Shown: positions 8,454 through 16,296 of the stretch, one piece after another
How the letters are laid out: each line of letters starts with the position of its first letter
Position numbering within the stretch: the first letter of the stretch is position 1
Assembly (NCBI RefSeq): GCF_001750165.1
Contig: NZ_CP015411.1
Coordinates: 3,696,501-3,760,500, forward strand
Direction: 5' to 3'
From: Pseudoalteromonas luteoviolacea
Lineage (GTDB): Bacteria; Pseudomonadota; Gammaproteobacteria; Enterobacterales; Alteromonadaceae
Length of the DNA: 64,000 nt
Notes under the pieces: generated by a model
What the model saw: only the letters and a program-made list of their open reading frames with translations
Told to the model about the DNA's origin: nothing
The model's database searches: none
Program-made: the position numbers and the translations under genes

Positions 8454-10997
8454 ATGAGAAAAAGCAATATGAGCTGCTTGCTCGGTAGTAGCGTACTGCT
8501 GCTATCAAGCATGCAAATCCTAGCTGCAAACTGCACAGGCTTGGCCATTTGGCAAGCAACCGAGGTCTATCGTGCTGGAGATCAAATCAAGCATTTAAAT
8601 AGTGCTTTCGAAGCTAGATGGTATAGCCAAAATGAAAGCCCTCAGCAAAACTCTGGAGACTACCGGGTTTGGAAAAACTTAGGTGTTTGCGGTGATAATC
8701 AAAGCCCTGAAGTGGCCTTGTTAACCCCCACTCAAGGGAGTGTTTTCAAATTAAATGACAGCGTTGTCTTATCCGCCAGCGCATCTGATCCAGACGGCGC
8801 GATTGGCCAAGTCGAGTTTTTTATCGATGATGTCTCCGTTGGGTTTGACAATCAAGCACCGTACCAAGTCAATTGGGTCGCTCAATTGGGCCCACATGTT
8901 GTATCAGCGGTCGCGACTGATGATAAAGGTGCAAGCCAAACAAGTTCGGTTAACATTGAAGTTAAAGATGCCAATAGCAATACGCCTCCAGCCATTGAGC
9001 TGAACTCACCGGGCAATAATGATCAGTATACACTCGGTGACGTTGTGCGGATTGCAGCAACTGCAACCGATCCAGATGGTTCGGTTGCCGGCGCATCAAT
9101 ATCTATCAATAATACTGAAGTTGCCACATTTGCCAACGGCAATATTGCTTATGACTGGGTAAGTGATGTCACCGGGCAAGTGCAAATAAAAATCTCGGCA
9201 AACGATGATAAAAACGCTTCCAGCGATGCCATCGTGAACATCAAAGTCGCCTCGACTTCACAGGGCGGGTGTGCAGGACTCAAGTCATACCAAGCAGGCC
9301 AAGCGTACCAAAATGGTGAGCTTGTCTCACATAACAATAGAAAATACCGCTGTGATGTTAGCGGTTGGTGTAGCTCGAATGCTCAGTGGGCGTACGAGCC
9401 GGGTGTAGGTCAACACTGGGCTGATGCTTGGAGTGATTTAGGCATTTGTGCCATCGCACCTGAAATTCGCTTTGTATCCCCGCAACCAAATAGTACTTTA
9501 CTGCAAGGACAAGCCAGTGAAGTTAAAGTTACGGCGAGTGACGCGGACGGCACTGTCACACAATTGGATGTCTACGCCGACCAAACCTTGTTAGGTAGCT
9601 TTACTAACGGAACTGCGACTATTAATTGGCAGCCTACAATGCTCGGTGCTGTTACTTTATCTGCCAATGCGACAGATAACGAAGGTAATGTTGGTACTCA
9701 ACAGGTACAAGTGAATATTACAGACAAGCCAGTTGTAGTTGATTTAACCTCACCTACCGCAGGTACCCAATATGTGATAGGTGATGCAGTAAACCTCACT
9801 GCCCAGGCACAAGCACTGACAGGCACAATCAGCAGCGTTGATTTTTATGCCAATGGCATGTTGCTAGGTAGTGATGCAACATCACCATATACATGGACAT
9901 ATACACCAGCAGTACTTGGCAATCAGACACTTACAGCCATTGCCAAAGACAGTGCAGGTAACCAAGCAACTAGCGCAGGTACAACTATCAACGTCATCGA
10001 TAAGCCAATTGGTAAAACACATAAACTGATAGGTTATTGGCATAACTTTGTTAATCCAGCTGGCTGCCCTATCCCACTAGCACAAATGTCTCCTGCATGG
10101 GATATTATTGATATTGCTTTTGCAGAAAATGACCGAAACTCTGATGGAACGGTACACTTCAAACCATTTGAAAAAGATATTCGCTCTAACTGTCCACCGA
10201 TTGACCCTATGCAATTCAAAGCCGATATGAAAGCGCTACAAGCGCAAGGGAAAATCTTTGTTCTAAGCTTGGGTGGCGCGGAAGGTACAATCACGCTCAA
10301 CACAGATGCTGATGAAGCAAAATTTGTGTCTAGTTTAACTAACATCATTCAAGAGTGGGGATTTGACGGTCTAGATATTGATTTGGAAAGTGGCTCTAAT
10401 TTGGTGCATGGCTCCCAAATACAAGCTCGCCTACCACGTGCACTTAAGCAAATTGAGCAAAATATGGGTGGAAATATGGTGCTTACAATGGCTCCTGAAC
10501 ACCCTTATGTACATGGCGGAATGATAGCTTACACAGGTATTTGGGGCGCTTATATCCCGCTGATTGACGCGCTCAGAGATACGTTAGATCTGCTTCATGT
10601 GCAACTTTACAATAACGGCGGGTTACCTAATCCATACGAGCCAGGCAGCGCACCAGAAGGCTCTGTAAACATGATGGTCGCACACGCTAAAATGCTCATC
10701 GAAGGGTTTGACTTAGCCGATGGTACACGCTTTGCCCCGCTAAGAGACGACCAAGTGGCTATCGGATTACCTTCAGGGCCTAAATCGGCCAACTCTGGCC
10801 AAGCGCCTACTGCCAACATCATCGCTGCGTTAGACTGTCTCACTAAAGGTCTTAGCTGCGGTACTATTAAACCAGCGTTTAACTACCCCAGCTTTGGGGG
10901 TGTGATGACCTGGTCTATCAACTGGGATAAATATGATGGGTATAACTTCTCTAAACCCATTGGTGATAAGTTAACGCAAATGAATCAAGGTAACTAA
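8454..10997 (+). CDS. Secreted multidomain chitinase (GH18) with Ig-like and CBM modules
   Basis: Protein of 847 residues, hydrolysing chitin outside the cell. In order: a signal peptide (about 1-25, ending in ILA-AN); a CBM5/12-like module (27-80, with Cys, AIWQ, Y-x-x-GD and WKNLGVC); two Ig-like modules (about 83-270) with SDPDG and ATDPDG turns; a second, larger CBM5/12-like module (272-335, W-rich, ending WSDLGIC); two more Ig-like modules (337-525); and a C-terminal GH18 barrel (about 528-847). The catalytic DxxDxDxE motif is intact as DGLDIDLE at 638-645. The start is ATG 8454 with GGAG 7 bases before; the frame opens earlier without support. It is monocistronic, ending at a strong terminator. 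Confidence 0.95.
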   Translation: MRKSNMSCLLGSSVLLLSSMQILAANCTGLAIWQATEVYRAGDQIKHLNSAFEARWYSQNESPQQNSGDYRVWKNLGVCGDNQSPEVALLTPTQGSVFKLNDSVVLSASASDPDGAIGQVEFFIDDVSVGFDNQAPYQVNWVAQLGPHVVSAVATDDKGASQTSSVNIEVKDANSNTPPAIELNSPGNNDQYTLGDVVRIAATATDPDGSVAGASISINNTEVATFANGNIAYDWVSDVTGQVQIKISANDDKNASSDAIVNIKVASTSQGGCAGLKSYQAGQAYQNGELVSHNNRKYRCDVSGWCSSNAQWAYEPGVGQHWADAWSDLGICAIAPEIRFVSPQPNSTLLQGQASEVKVTASDADGTVTQLDVYADQTLLGSFTNGTATINWQPTMLGAVTLSANATDNEGNVGTQQVQVNITDKPVVVDLTSPTAGTQYVIGDAVNLTAQAQALTGTISSVDFYANGMLLGSDATSPYTWTYTPAVLGNQTLTAIAKDSAGNQATSAGTTINVIDKPIGKTHKLIGYWHNFVNPAGCPIPLAQMSPAWDIIDIAFAENDRNSDGTVHFKPFEKDIRSNCPPIDPMQFKADMKALQAQGKIFVLSLGGAEGTITLNTDADEAKFVSSLTNIIQEWGFDGLDIDLESGSNLVHGSQIQARLPRALKQIEQNMGGNMVLTMAPEHPYVHGGMIAYTGIWGAYIPLIDALRDTLDLLHVQLYNNGGLPNPYEPGSAPEGSVNMMVAHAKMLIEGFDLADGTRFAPLRDDQVAIGLPSGPKSANSGQAPTANIIAALDCLTKGLSCGTIKPAFNYPSFGGVMTWSINWDKYDGYNFSKPIGDKLTQMNQGN

Positions 10998-11030
10998 TGA
11001 CACACTTATAGCAATGCGATAGCGCATGAA

Positions 11031-11055
11031 AAAAGGCACCAACATGGTGCCTTTT
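11031..11055. terminator. Bidirectional terminator, chitinase / aroC
   Basis: AAAAGGCACC and GGTGCCTTTT form a 10-base stem with a 5-base loop between two convergent genes. Both sides supply a U-tract in the respective transcript. Confidence 0.88.
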
Positions 11056-11056
11056 C

Positions 11057-12157
11057 TTATTTTACTTGAGCAGGTATTGGGCCTTGGGGTACCTCAACAT
11101 GTGGGTTTTGTCCCCGCTGCCTAAGTAGGTGGTCCATAATTGTAATGGCCATCATCGCTTCAGCAATCGGAATTGCACGAATACCCACACACGGATCATG
11201 ACGGCCTTTAGTCACCATCTCCACCGGCTCATTCGCGGTATTTATACTCTGCCCAGGTACAGTGATACTCGAAGTTGGTTTTAAAGCGATAGAGGCAATG
11301 ATATCCTGACCTGTAGAAATACCAGCAAGTACACCACCGGCATGGTTGCTGACAAAACCATCTGGTGTCAATTCATCTCTATGTTCTGAGCCTTTCTGCT
11401 CAACGACATCGAAGCCATCGCCAATTTCAACACCTTTAACGGCATTAATGCTCATTAGGGAATGTGCAAGCTCAGCATCTAATCTATCAAATACCGGTTC
11501 ACCTAAACCAACAGGCACATTTTCAGCAACAACCTTCACTTTGGCACCAATCGAATCCCCTTGCTTTTTGAGGTCTCTCATGTATTCATCCAGAGCGTCT
11601 AATTTGCTTTCATCAGGGAAGAAAAAGGCATTTTGCTCTACCACATCCCATTTAAACACTTCAGCTTTAATTGGCCCAAGCTGCGATAGGCAAGCGCGAA
11701 CCTCAATACCATGGACTTGCTTGAGGTATTTTTTTGCAATACCACCCGCTGCGACACGAATTGCAGTCTCACGCGCAGATGAACGTCCACCACCACGATA
11801 GTCGCGATGACCATATTTATGCCAATATGTATAGTCACCATGTCCTGGACGGAACACATCCATAATTTTGCTGTAGTCTTTGGAGCGTTGATCGGTATTT
11901 TCAATCAACAATCCAATACTGGTGCCCGTTGTCTTGCCTTCGAACACCCCTGACAAAATTTTAATTTCATCCCCTTCACGACGCTGCGTCGTATAGCGGC
12001 TTTGTCCAGGTTTTCTTCTATCAAGATCTATCTGTAAATCAGCCTCGCTAATTTCAAGTCCCGCCGGAACACCATCTACAACACCACCCAGCGCTGTACC
12101 ATGGCTTTCACCGAAGGTTGTAACCCGAAACAGCTGGCCTATGCTATTGCCTGCCAT
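11057..12157 (-). CDS. aroC: Chorismate synthase AroC
   Basis: Enzyme of 366 residues that converts EPSP to chorismate using reduced FMN, the last step of the shikimate pathway in the cytoplasm. Family signatures are GESHGTALGGVVDGVPAG near residue 15, the RPGHGDYTYWHKYG region and GGRSSARETAIRVAAGG at about 123-139. Length is typical of the family. ATG 12157 has GAGGAAAG just upstream. It supplies the substrate for the two chorismate mutase enzymes PheA and TyrA encoded at 27-29.5 kb. It lies 149 bases after prmB on the same strand, as in E. coli. Confidence 0.98.
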   Translation of the reverse strand: MAGNSIGQLFRVTTFGESHGTALGGVVDGVPAGLEISEADLQIDLDRRKPGQSRYTTQRREGDEIKILSGVFEGKTTGTSIGLLIENTDQRSKDYSKIMDVFRPGHGDYTYWHKYGHRDYRGGGRSSARETAIRVAAGGIAKKYLKQVHGIEVRACLSQLGPIKAEVFKWDVVEQNAFFFPDESKLDALDEYMRDLKKQGDSIGAKVKVVAENVPVGLGEPVFDRLDAELAHSLMSINAVKGVEIGDGFDVVEQKGSEHRDELTPDGFVSNHAGGVLAGISTGQDIIASIALKPTSSITVPGQSINTANEPVEMVTKGRHDPCVGIRAIPIAEAMMAITIMDHLLRQRGQNPHVEVPQGPIPAQVK

Positions 12158-12306
12158 TAACTTTCCTCATTCCTCGTTACGGTTTTGGCCTAAAGCCTCA
12201 ATGGGAGTCAATCCCCCCAAATTCTAACAATGATTATCACTGTCACACTTTGCCGCATCAAGCTGCCAATGAATGTATTCCATGAGCAGGCAATATACAG
12301 CAAAGT

Positions 12307-13242
12307 TTAATCGTTAAAGTATGCTACCAGTTCTTTTTTACTGATCATAAACACGCCTAAACCACCGTGTTCAAACTCAAGCCAAGTAAATGGTGCATTT
12401 GGATATAATGCTTCCATATGTACCATAGAATTACCCACCTCGACAAATAGAATACCGTTCTCCGTTAAATGCTCAGCAGCATCTTGCAGCAGTACTCGAG
12501 TCACATCTAAACCGTCATCACCAGACGCTAGGCCTAATTCAGGTTCATGATGAAATTCATCAGGGAGATCCGCCATGTCTTCAGCATCCACGTATGGTGG
12601 ATTGGCAACGATCAAATCGTATTTTTGACCCGGTACACCACTAAAGACGTCTGACTGTATCGCAAATACACGGTCGTCCATCATATGATCATGAATATTC
12701 ATCTCTGCCACTGCCAATGCATCAAATGAGATATCTACTGCATCAACTTGCGCATTCTCAAAGTGCTTAGCCAGTGCAATGGCAATACATGCTGAGCCCG
12801 TGCACATATCTAAAATACGAGTCACTTCTTCTGGGGCTTGAACCCATGGCTGAAACTGTTGGGTAATCAATTCTGCAAATGGAGAACGAGGCACCAATAC
12901 ACGTTCATCCACATAAAACGGCATACCTGCAAACCACGCTTGGTTGGTGAGGTAAGGTACGGGCATACGCTGCTCAATACGTAATTTTATGACTGCAATT
13001 AAGCGCTTTTTCTCGGTTCCTGTCAGCCTTGCTTGCATCAAATCTTTTGGCGCATCAATTGGCAAGTTGAGTGTAGGCAAGAGTAAATTCACCGCCTCAT
13101 CCCACGGGTTATCGGTACCATGGCCATAAAAAAGCCCATTCGCAACAAACTGACTCGTCGTCCAACGTAGCCAATCTTGCATAGTTACCAGATCTTCGTA
13201 AGCCTCTTGGGCGATTTCATTGGTTATTGCTAATTCACTCAT
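12307..13242 (-). CDS. prmB: Ribosomal protein L3 N5-glutamine methyltransferase PrmB
   Basis: SAM-dependent enzyme of 311 residues that methylates a glutamine of ribosomal protein L3. The SAM-binding region ILDMCTGSACIAIALA and the glutamine-methyltransferase signature NPPY (in VANPPYVD) are present. The N-terminal helical domain distinguishes it from a bare methyltransferase. PrmB rather than PrmC is indicated by the start region, the LVPRSPFAELI segment and the position between smrB and aroC. ATG 13242 is preferred to an upstream GTG at 13254 because the family begins with a short leader such as MSELAI. Confidence 0.93.
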   Translation of the reverse strand: MSELAITNEIAQEAYEDLVTMQDWLRWTTSQFVANGLFYGHGTDNPWDEAVNLLLPTLNLPIDAPKDLMQARLTGTEKKRLIAVIKLRIEQRMPVPYLTNQAWFAGMPFYVDERVLVPRSPFAELITQQFQPWVQAPEEVTRILDMCTGSACIAIALAKHFENAQVDAVDISFDALAVAEMNIHDHMMDDRVFAIQSDVFSGVPGQKYDLIVANPPYVDAEDMADLPDEFHHEPELGLASGDDGLDVTRVLLQDAAEHLTENGILFVEVGNSMVHMEALYPNAPFTWLEFEHGGLGVFMISKKELVAYFND

Positions 13243-13325
13243 GATAATTCTCACACTTTATTTATAGCGGCATTGTAGCGGTTTTTAGACTAGGTTTTTA
13301 TGCTTTTTTTATTTAAAATGCACGA

Positions 13326-13880
13326 ATGACTAGAGAATACCCTGAAGTAGCTATGGCCTCTGATGACTTTGATTTATTCCGTGATGCAATTTCCGGAACA
13401 CAGCCACTAAAACAAGACACAGTGGTGCACGAACGTAAAGCGACCCGTTTCAAAGGTGAAGTAATTGCGGAGCAAAAAAAACAACATCAGGCTGAGTTCT
13501 ACTTTTCAGACGAATACGTACCAGATATAGATACTCATGGCACCATCAATTTTGTCAGACCCGGTGCCGACAAGTACCTTGCCAAGCAATTACGTCGTGG
13601 GGACTACGCACCCGAGCTCATCCTGGACATGCATGGTATGAATAAAGAAACAGCAAAAGATGAACTCGCAGCACTAATTCACGCTTGTAAAAAGCAGCAT
13701 GTGAGCTGCGCATGCATTGTGCACGGTATTGGCGAACGTATCTTGAAACACAAGGTCCCTCATTACTTAGTACAGCATCCCGATGTACTTGCTATGCACC
13801 AAGCACCATTGGAGTATGGCGGTAAAGGCGCAATATTAATTTTAGTCGATTTGCCACAAAATTTAGAGTTTCGTAGATAA
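13326..13880 (+). CDS. smrB: Smr-domain ribosome rescue endonuclease SmrB
   Basis: Protein of 184 residues closely matching E. coli SmrB (YfcN) along its length, including the HYF/YFSDE-like block, LRRGDYAPELILDMHG and the C-terminal HQAPLEYGGKGAILILV. SmrB cleaves mRNA between collided ribosomes. The Smr hallmarks are LDMHG at about 102-106 (usually LDLHG, a conservative change) and HGIGERILK at about 137. ATG 13326 is used; an ATG at 13353 is possible. It is divergent from prmB, as in E. coli. Confidence 0.94.
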   Translation: MTREYPEVAMASDDFDLFRDAISGTQPLKQDTVVHERKATRFKGEVIAEQKKQHQAEFYFSDEYVPDIDTHGTINFVRPGADKYLAKQLRRGDYAPELILDMHGMNKETAKDELAALIHACKKQHVSCACIVHGIGERILKHKVPHYLVQHPDVLAMHQAPLEYGGKGAILILVDLPQNLEFRR

Positions 13881-14049
13881 AAGTTAACAACCATTAACGC
13901 AAGCACCAACCAAACTAGCCTGTTGTTTACAAATACGCTATATTAGCCTCAATCACGCGCAGTCAGTAAATGTGAAAACCCGATTATTAGGTAAATCAAT
14001 TGTACTGGCAGGTGTACATTTAGTTTCTGTTTTTATCCTCAGGTTTAAA

Positions 14050-14850
14050 ATGAACGACTTACTTAGTACAGATCTGACAATTTTACTCGTCGAACCGTCA
14101 GTGACCCAACGAAAGATTATTGCCAAAGAGCTCAAAGATGAAGGCGTGCAAAACATTGACTTTGCCGACTCGGTCTCCAGCGCCATAGACGCACTCAATC
14201 AGAACTTACCGGATCTCATAATCTGTACACTTTATTTAGCAGATGGAGACGCATTGGCCTTGCTTGATCATGTTCATGAACACTTCAGTGAACATCAATT
14301 GCCGTTTATGCTAGTCTCCAGTGAAACTCGCCGGCAACAACTCGAAGCCTACAAGCAATCTGGTGTAGTAGCTATTCTACCAAAGCCTTTTACCAAAGAG
14401 CACTTAGGCAAGGCAATTAATGCCACTTTGGACTTACTATCCCCTCAAGAGCTAGAGCTCGAATTATACGATATTCAAGATTTGCGTATTTTGGTCGTGG
14501 ATGACTCTATGTTGGCTCGAAACCACATTCAACGTGTACTGCAAAACCTTGGGGCAACACGTATCAGTGAAGCTGAAAATGGTGCACAAGCATTAGATAT
14601 ATTACAAGAGAGCATGTTCGATCTCATTGTTACGGACTTCAATATGCCAGAAGTCAACGGACAGGAGCTCACAGAAGCAATCCGCCGCTCCGATGAACAT
14701 GCCCATGTGCCTGTATTAATGGTAACTTCTGAGGCCAATGAAACACATTTAGCAAATGTTGCGCAATCAGGTGTTAATGCAATGTGTGATAAGCCTTTTG
14801 AACCCAATATCGTAAAACAGCTCATCTACCAAATGTTAGAACAAAATTAA
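14050..14850 (+). CDS. Tandem receiver-domain (REC-REC) response regulator
   Basis: Protein of 266 residues made of two CheY-like receiver domains and no output domain. The first (about 9-125) keeps the TILLVEPS start and the KPF lysine but has Thr60 where the phospho-accepting Asp should be (DLIICTLYL). The second (about 140-264) is canonical: VVDDS acidic pair, Asp196 in IVTDFNMP, MVTSE, and CDKPF lysine. It is therefore likely a phosphorylatable adaptor with one pseudo-receiver. The ATG at 14050 has CAGG seven bases upstream; the frame is open to a GTG at 13972 that would add an unlikely hydrophobic stretch. No kinase gene is adjacent. Confidence 0.88.
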   Translation: MNDLLSTDLTILLVEPSVTQRKIIAKELKDEGVQNIDFADSVSSAIDALNQNLPDLIICTLYLADGDALALLDHVHEHFSEHQLPFMLVSSETRRQQLEAYKQSGVVAILPKPFTKEHLGKAINATLDLLSPQELELELYDIQDLRILVVDDSMLARNHIQRVLQNLGATRISEAENGAQALDILQESMFDLIVTDFNMPEVNGQELTEAIRRSDEHAHVPVLMVTSEANETHLANVAQSGVNAMCDKPFEPNIVKQLIYQMLEQN

Positions 14851-14879
14851 CCATAAATTAGTTAATTATACTACTTCTC

Positions 14880-14913
14880 TTGGCCAAATCGACCACGCCT
14901 CAGTTTTGGCCAA
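14880..14913 (+). promoter_or_regulatory. Two TTGGCCAA palindromes, candidate enhancer for the sigma-54-like promoter
   Basis: TTGGCCAA occurs at 14880-14887 and again at 14906-14913, with centres 26 bases apart. They lie about 87 and 113 bases upstream of the start site implied by the -24/-12 element at 14970. That spacing is typical for upstream activating sites of bacterial enhancer-binding proteins. The link to an activator is inferred. Confidence 0.45.
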
Positions 14914-14969
14914 CCACCCAAAGAACTTAAAAGCAAGCAATATCAACCACTTAAAAAATAAATTTAAGC

Positions 14970-14985
14970 TGGCACAACCTTTGTA
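14970..14985 (+). promoter_or_regulatory. Sigma-54-type (-24/-12) promoter of the small-protein operon
   Basis: TGGCAC, five bases, TTGTA. The -24 element is perfect and the spacing exact. The -12 element differs from TTGCA in one base (C to T), which weakens the call. Start of transcription would fall near 14997, 27 bases before the first ATG. A small GTAATA-GT-TATTAC palindrome overlaps it at 14983-14996. Confidence 0.5.
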
Positions 14986-15023
14986 ATAGTTATTACGTCT
15001 AAACAATCAAAGGGAACAACAGC

Positions 15024-15269
15024 ATGAACTTATTTACTAAAGTACTTACAACTAGCCTTTTTATTGGTCTGTCTGCTTCAGCTAACGCGAACTCGATTAC
15101 CAGTGATATGTTAAGCGATGTACAAAGTCGAGTGAGTGAAAACATTCAGTCGAGCTTAGTAGAATTAAAAATAAACACAAAAAAGGCACTAGTAGATAGT
15201 TTAATCCGTACCAATAAGGACATCGAAATCGACCAGCCTGAAACAGTGCAGGCTAAAAAGGACAACTAA
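15024..15269 (+). CDS. Small exported protein of unknown function
   Basis: Protein of 81 residues. Residues 1-23 are a clear signal peptide (MNLFTKVLTTSLFIGLSASANA) with an ANA-N cleavage site. The mature part, about 58 residues, is polar and probably helical, with Ser/Gln/Val spacing that suggests an amphipathic helix and a charged tail ending in KKDN. AAAGGGA lies upstream of the ATG. I do not recognise the family. It is the first gene of a tightly packed set (the next ATG follows the stop by one base) behind a sigma-54-like promoter, so a conditional membrane or envelope role is the simplest inference. Confidence 0.7.
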   Translation: MNLFTKVLTTSLFIGLSASANANSITSDMLSDVQSRVSENIQSSLVELKINTKKALVDSLIRTNKDIEIDQPETVQAKKDN

Positions 15270-15270
15270 T

Positions 15271-15396
15271 ATGTTTAGTGAAGTAACATTGATTAGCTTA
15301 TTAGCAATGCCAGTAGTGAGCTTATTGCTGGCGTATTTTTCGATAGAAACCATTAAGATGATCAGTCAAAAGTGGTTCGAGGAGAGTCCCTCATGA
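15271..15396 (+). CDS. 41-residue single-span membrane protein
   Basis: Short reading frame of 41 codons with ATG at 15271, one base after the stop of the exported protein gene, and AAGGA 8 bases upstream. Residues 5-28 form one hydrophobic helix (LISLLAMPVVSLLLAYFSI), followed by a short charged tail with KKW/EE-type residues ending SPS. It ends in TGA overlapping a following ATG (ATGA). The good ribosome-binding site and coupling make it likely real. Function unknown. It resembles other accessory small membrane subunits only in size and topology. Confidence 0.55.
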   Translation: MFSEVTLISLLAMPVVSLLLAYFSIETIKMISQKWFEESPS

Positions 15397-15497
15397 TGTG
15401 GCTATTTATGAAAATAAAAAACCCGCACAAGGCGGGTTTTAAAAGATGTACGAAGTTGCTAATTATAGCTCGCCTTCGTTCTCAGATAGGAACTTAG
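15393..15497 (+). CDS. Possible 34-residue third frame of the micro-operon
   Basis: It starts in the ATGA overlap with the 41-codon gene, with an excellent GAGGAG 8 bases before ATG 15393. The N-terminus is hydrophobic (MMWLF), then basic. Against it: the terminator hairpin at 15417-15440 lies inside the frame and the 3' end is antisense to the peroxiredoxin gene. Translation may begin but the transcript may often end within it. Low confidence. Confidence 0.25.
   Translation: MMWLFMKIKNPHKAGFKRCTKLLIIARLRSQIGT
15417..15440. terminator. Terminator between micro-operon and peroxiredoxin gene
   Basis: CCCGC and GCGGG stem extended by A/T pairs around a 5-base loop. The T-run is longer on the minus strand, so it serves the peroxiredoxin gene best and is weaker for the plus-strand operon. 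Confidence 0.75.
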
Positions 15498-16068
15498 CAA
15501 CACCTTCTGGGCTTGCATCCATACCTGATTTACCTTCAGTCCAACCTGCAGGACATACTTCACCGTGCTCCTCGTGGAACGCTAGTGCGTCAACCATGCG
15601 AAGCATTTCGTCGATGTTACGACCTAGAGGTAGATCGTTAACTACTTGGTGACGTACGTTACCCTCAGAGTCAATTAGGAAAGAACCACGGAAAGCAACG
15701 CCAGCTTCTGGGTGCTCAACGTCGTATGCTTGACAGATTTCATGCTTAACGTCAGCAACTAGGTCATATTTAACTGGACCAATACCGCCTTCGTTAACAG
15801 GCGTGTTACGCCATGCGTTGTGTGAGAATTGAGAGTCGATTGAAACACCAATCACTTCAACGCCACGCTTTTGGAATTCTTCGAAACGCTTGTCGAAAGC
15901 GATAAGCTCAGAAGGACAAACAAAAGTGAAGTCTAGTGGGTAAAAGAATACAACCGCTTTTTTACCTTTGATACGCTCATGTAGATTATAGCTATCTACG
16001 ATTTCACCATTACCTAGTACTGCTGCTGCTGTAAAGTCAGGAGCCTGACGGCCAACTAATACACCCAT
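15463..16068 (-). CDS. Typical 2-Cys peroxiredoxin (AhpC/Prx1 type)
   Basis: Protein of 201 residues that reduces hydrogen peroxide and organic peroxides in the cytoplasm. The peroxidatic Cys51 sits in PLDFTFVCP and the resolving Cys172 in EVCPAGW, the full typical 2-Cys set. The long C-terminal tail after VCPAGW places it with the Prx1/eukaryote-like branch rather than with E. coli AhpC. The start at ATG 16068 (MGVLVGRQAPDF) has GGAG upstream; the open frame extends 30 codons further without support. No ahpF-like partner is adjacent, so an electron donor such as thioredoxin is inferred. Confidence 0.94.
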   Translation of the reverse strand: MGVLVGRQAPDFTAAAVLGNGEIVDSYNLHERIKGKKAVVFFYPLDFTFVCPSELIAFDKRFEEFQKRGVEVIGVSIDSQFSHNAWRNTPVNEGGIGPVKYDLVADVKHEICQAYDVEHPEAGVAFRGSFLIDSEGNVRHQVVNDLPLGRNIDEMLRMVDALAFHEEHGEVCPAGWTEGKSGMDASPEGVAKFLSENEGEL

Positions 16069-16264
16069 TGTTTTCTCCAAATAGTTAGGTTTAGTTCCAA
16101 TATACAAATCGTTTTGTAATTTGATTCTAATTATTGAGGCGCTGTTTACGAAAAACAACCCCTTGAAAAAATTTGCCTAAGTTTATTCAGCTCTGAAGAA
16201 AAATAACAATCGAATTATCCGATAGGTACAATCTAAAAATTCGATGAGGGCAATATTTAGGCAC

Positions 16265-16284
16265 AAAAAAGCCCCTTGCGGGGC
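16265..16284 (-). terminator. fadR terminator
   Basis: On the minus strand GCCCC-GCAA-GGGGC is followed by six U. It is 13 bases past the fadR stop and is oriented for fadR only. Confidence 0.85.
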
Positions 16285-16296
16285 GCTTCTAACTCA

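Noticed and set aside
11346..11801. 151-codon open frame antisense to aroC
   Set aside because: It is the shadow of a highly conserved gene; composition is Ser/Pro/Thr-rich as expected from reverse reading and no ribosome-binding site is evident.
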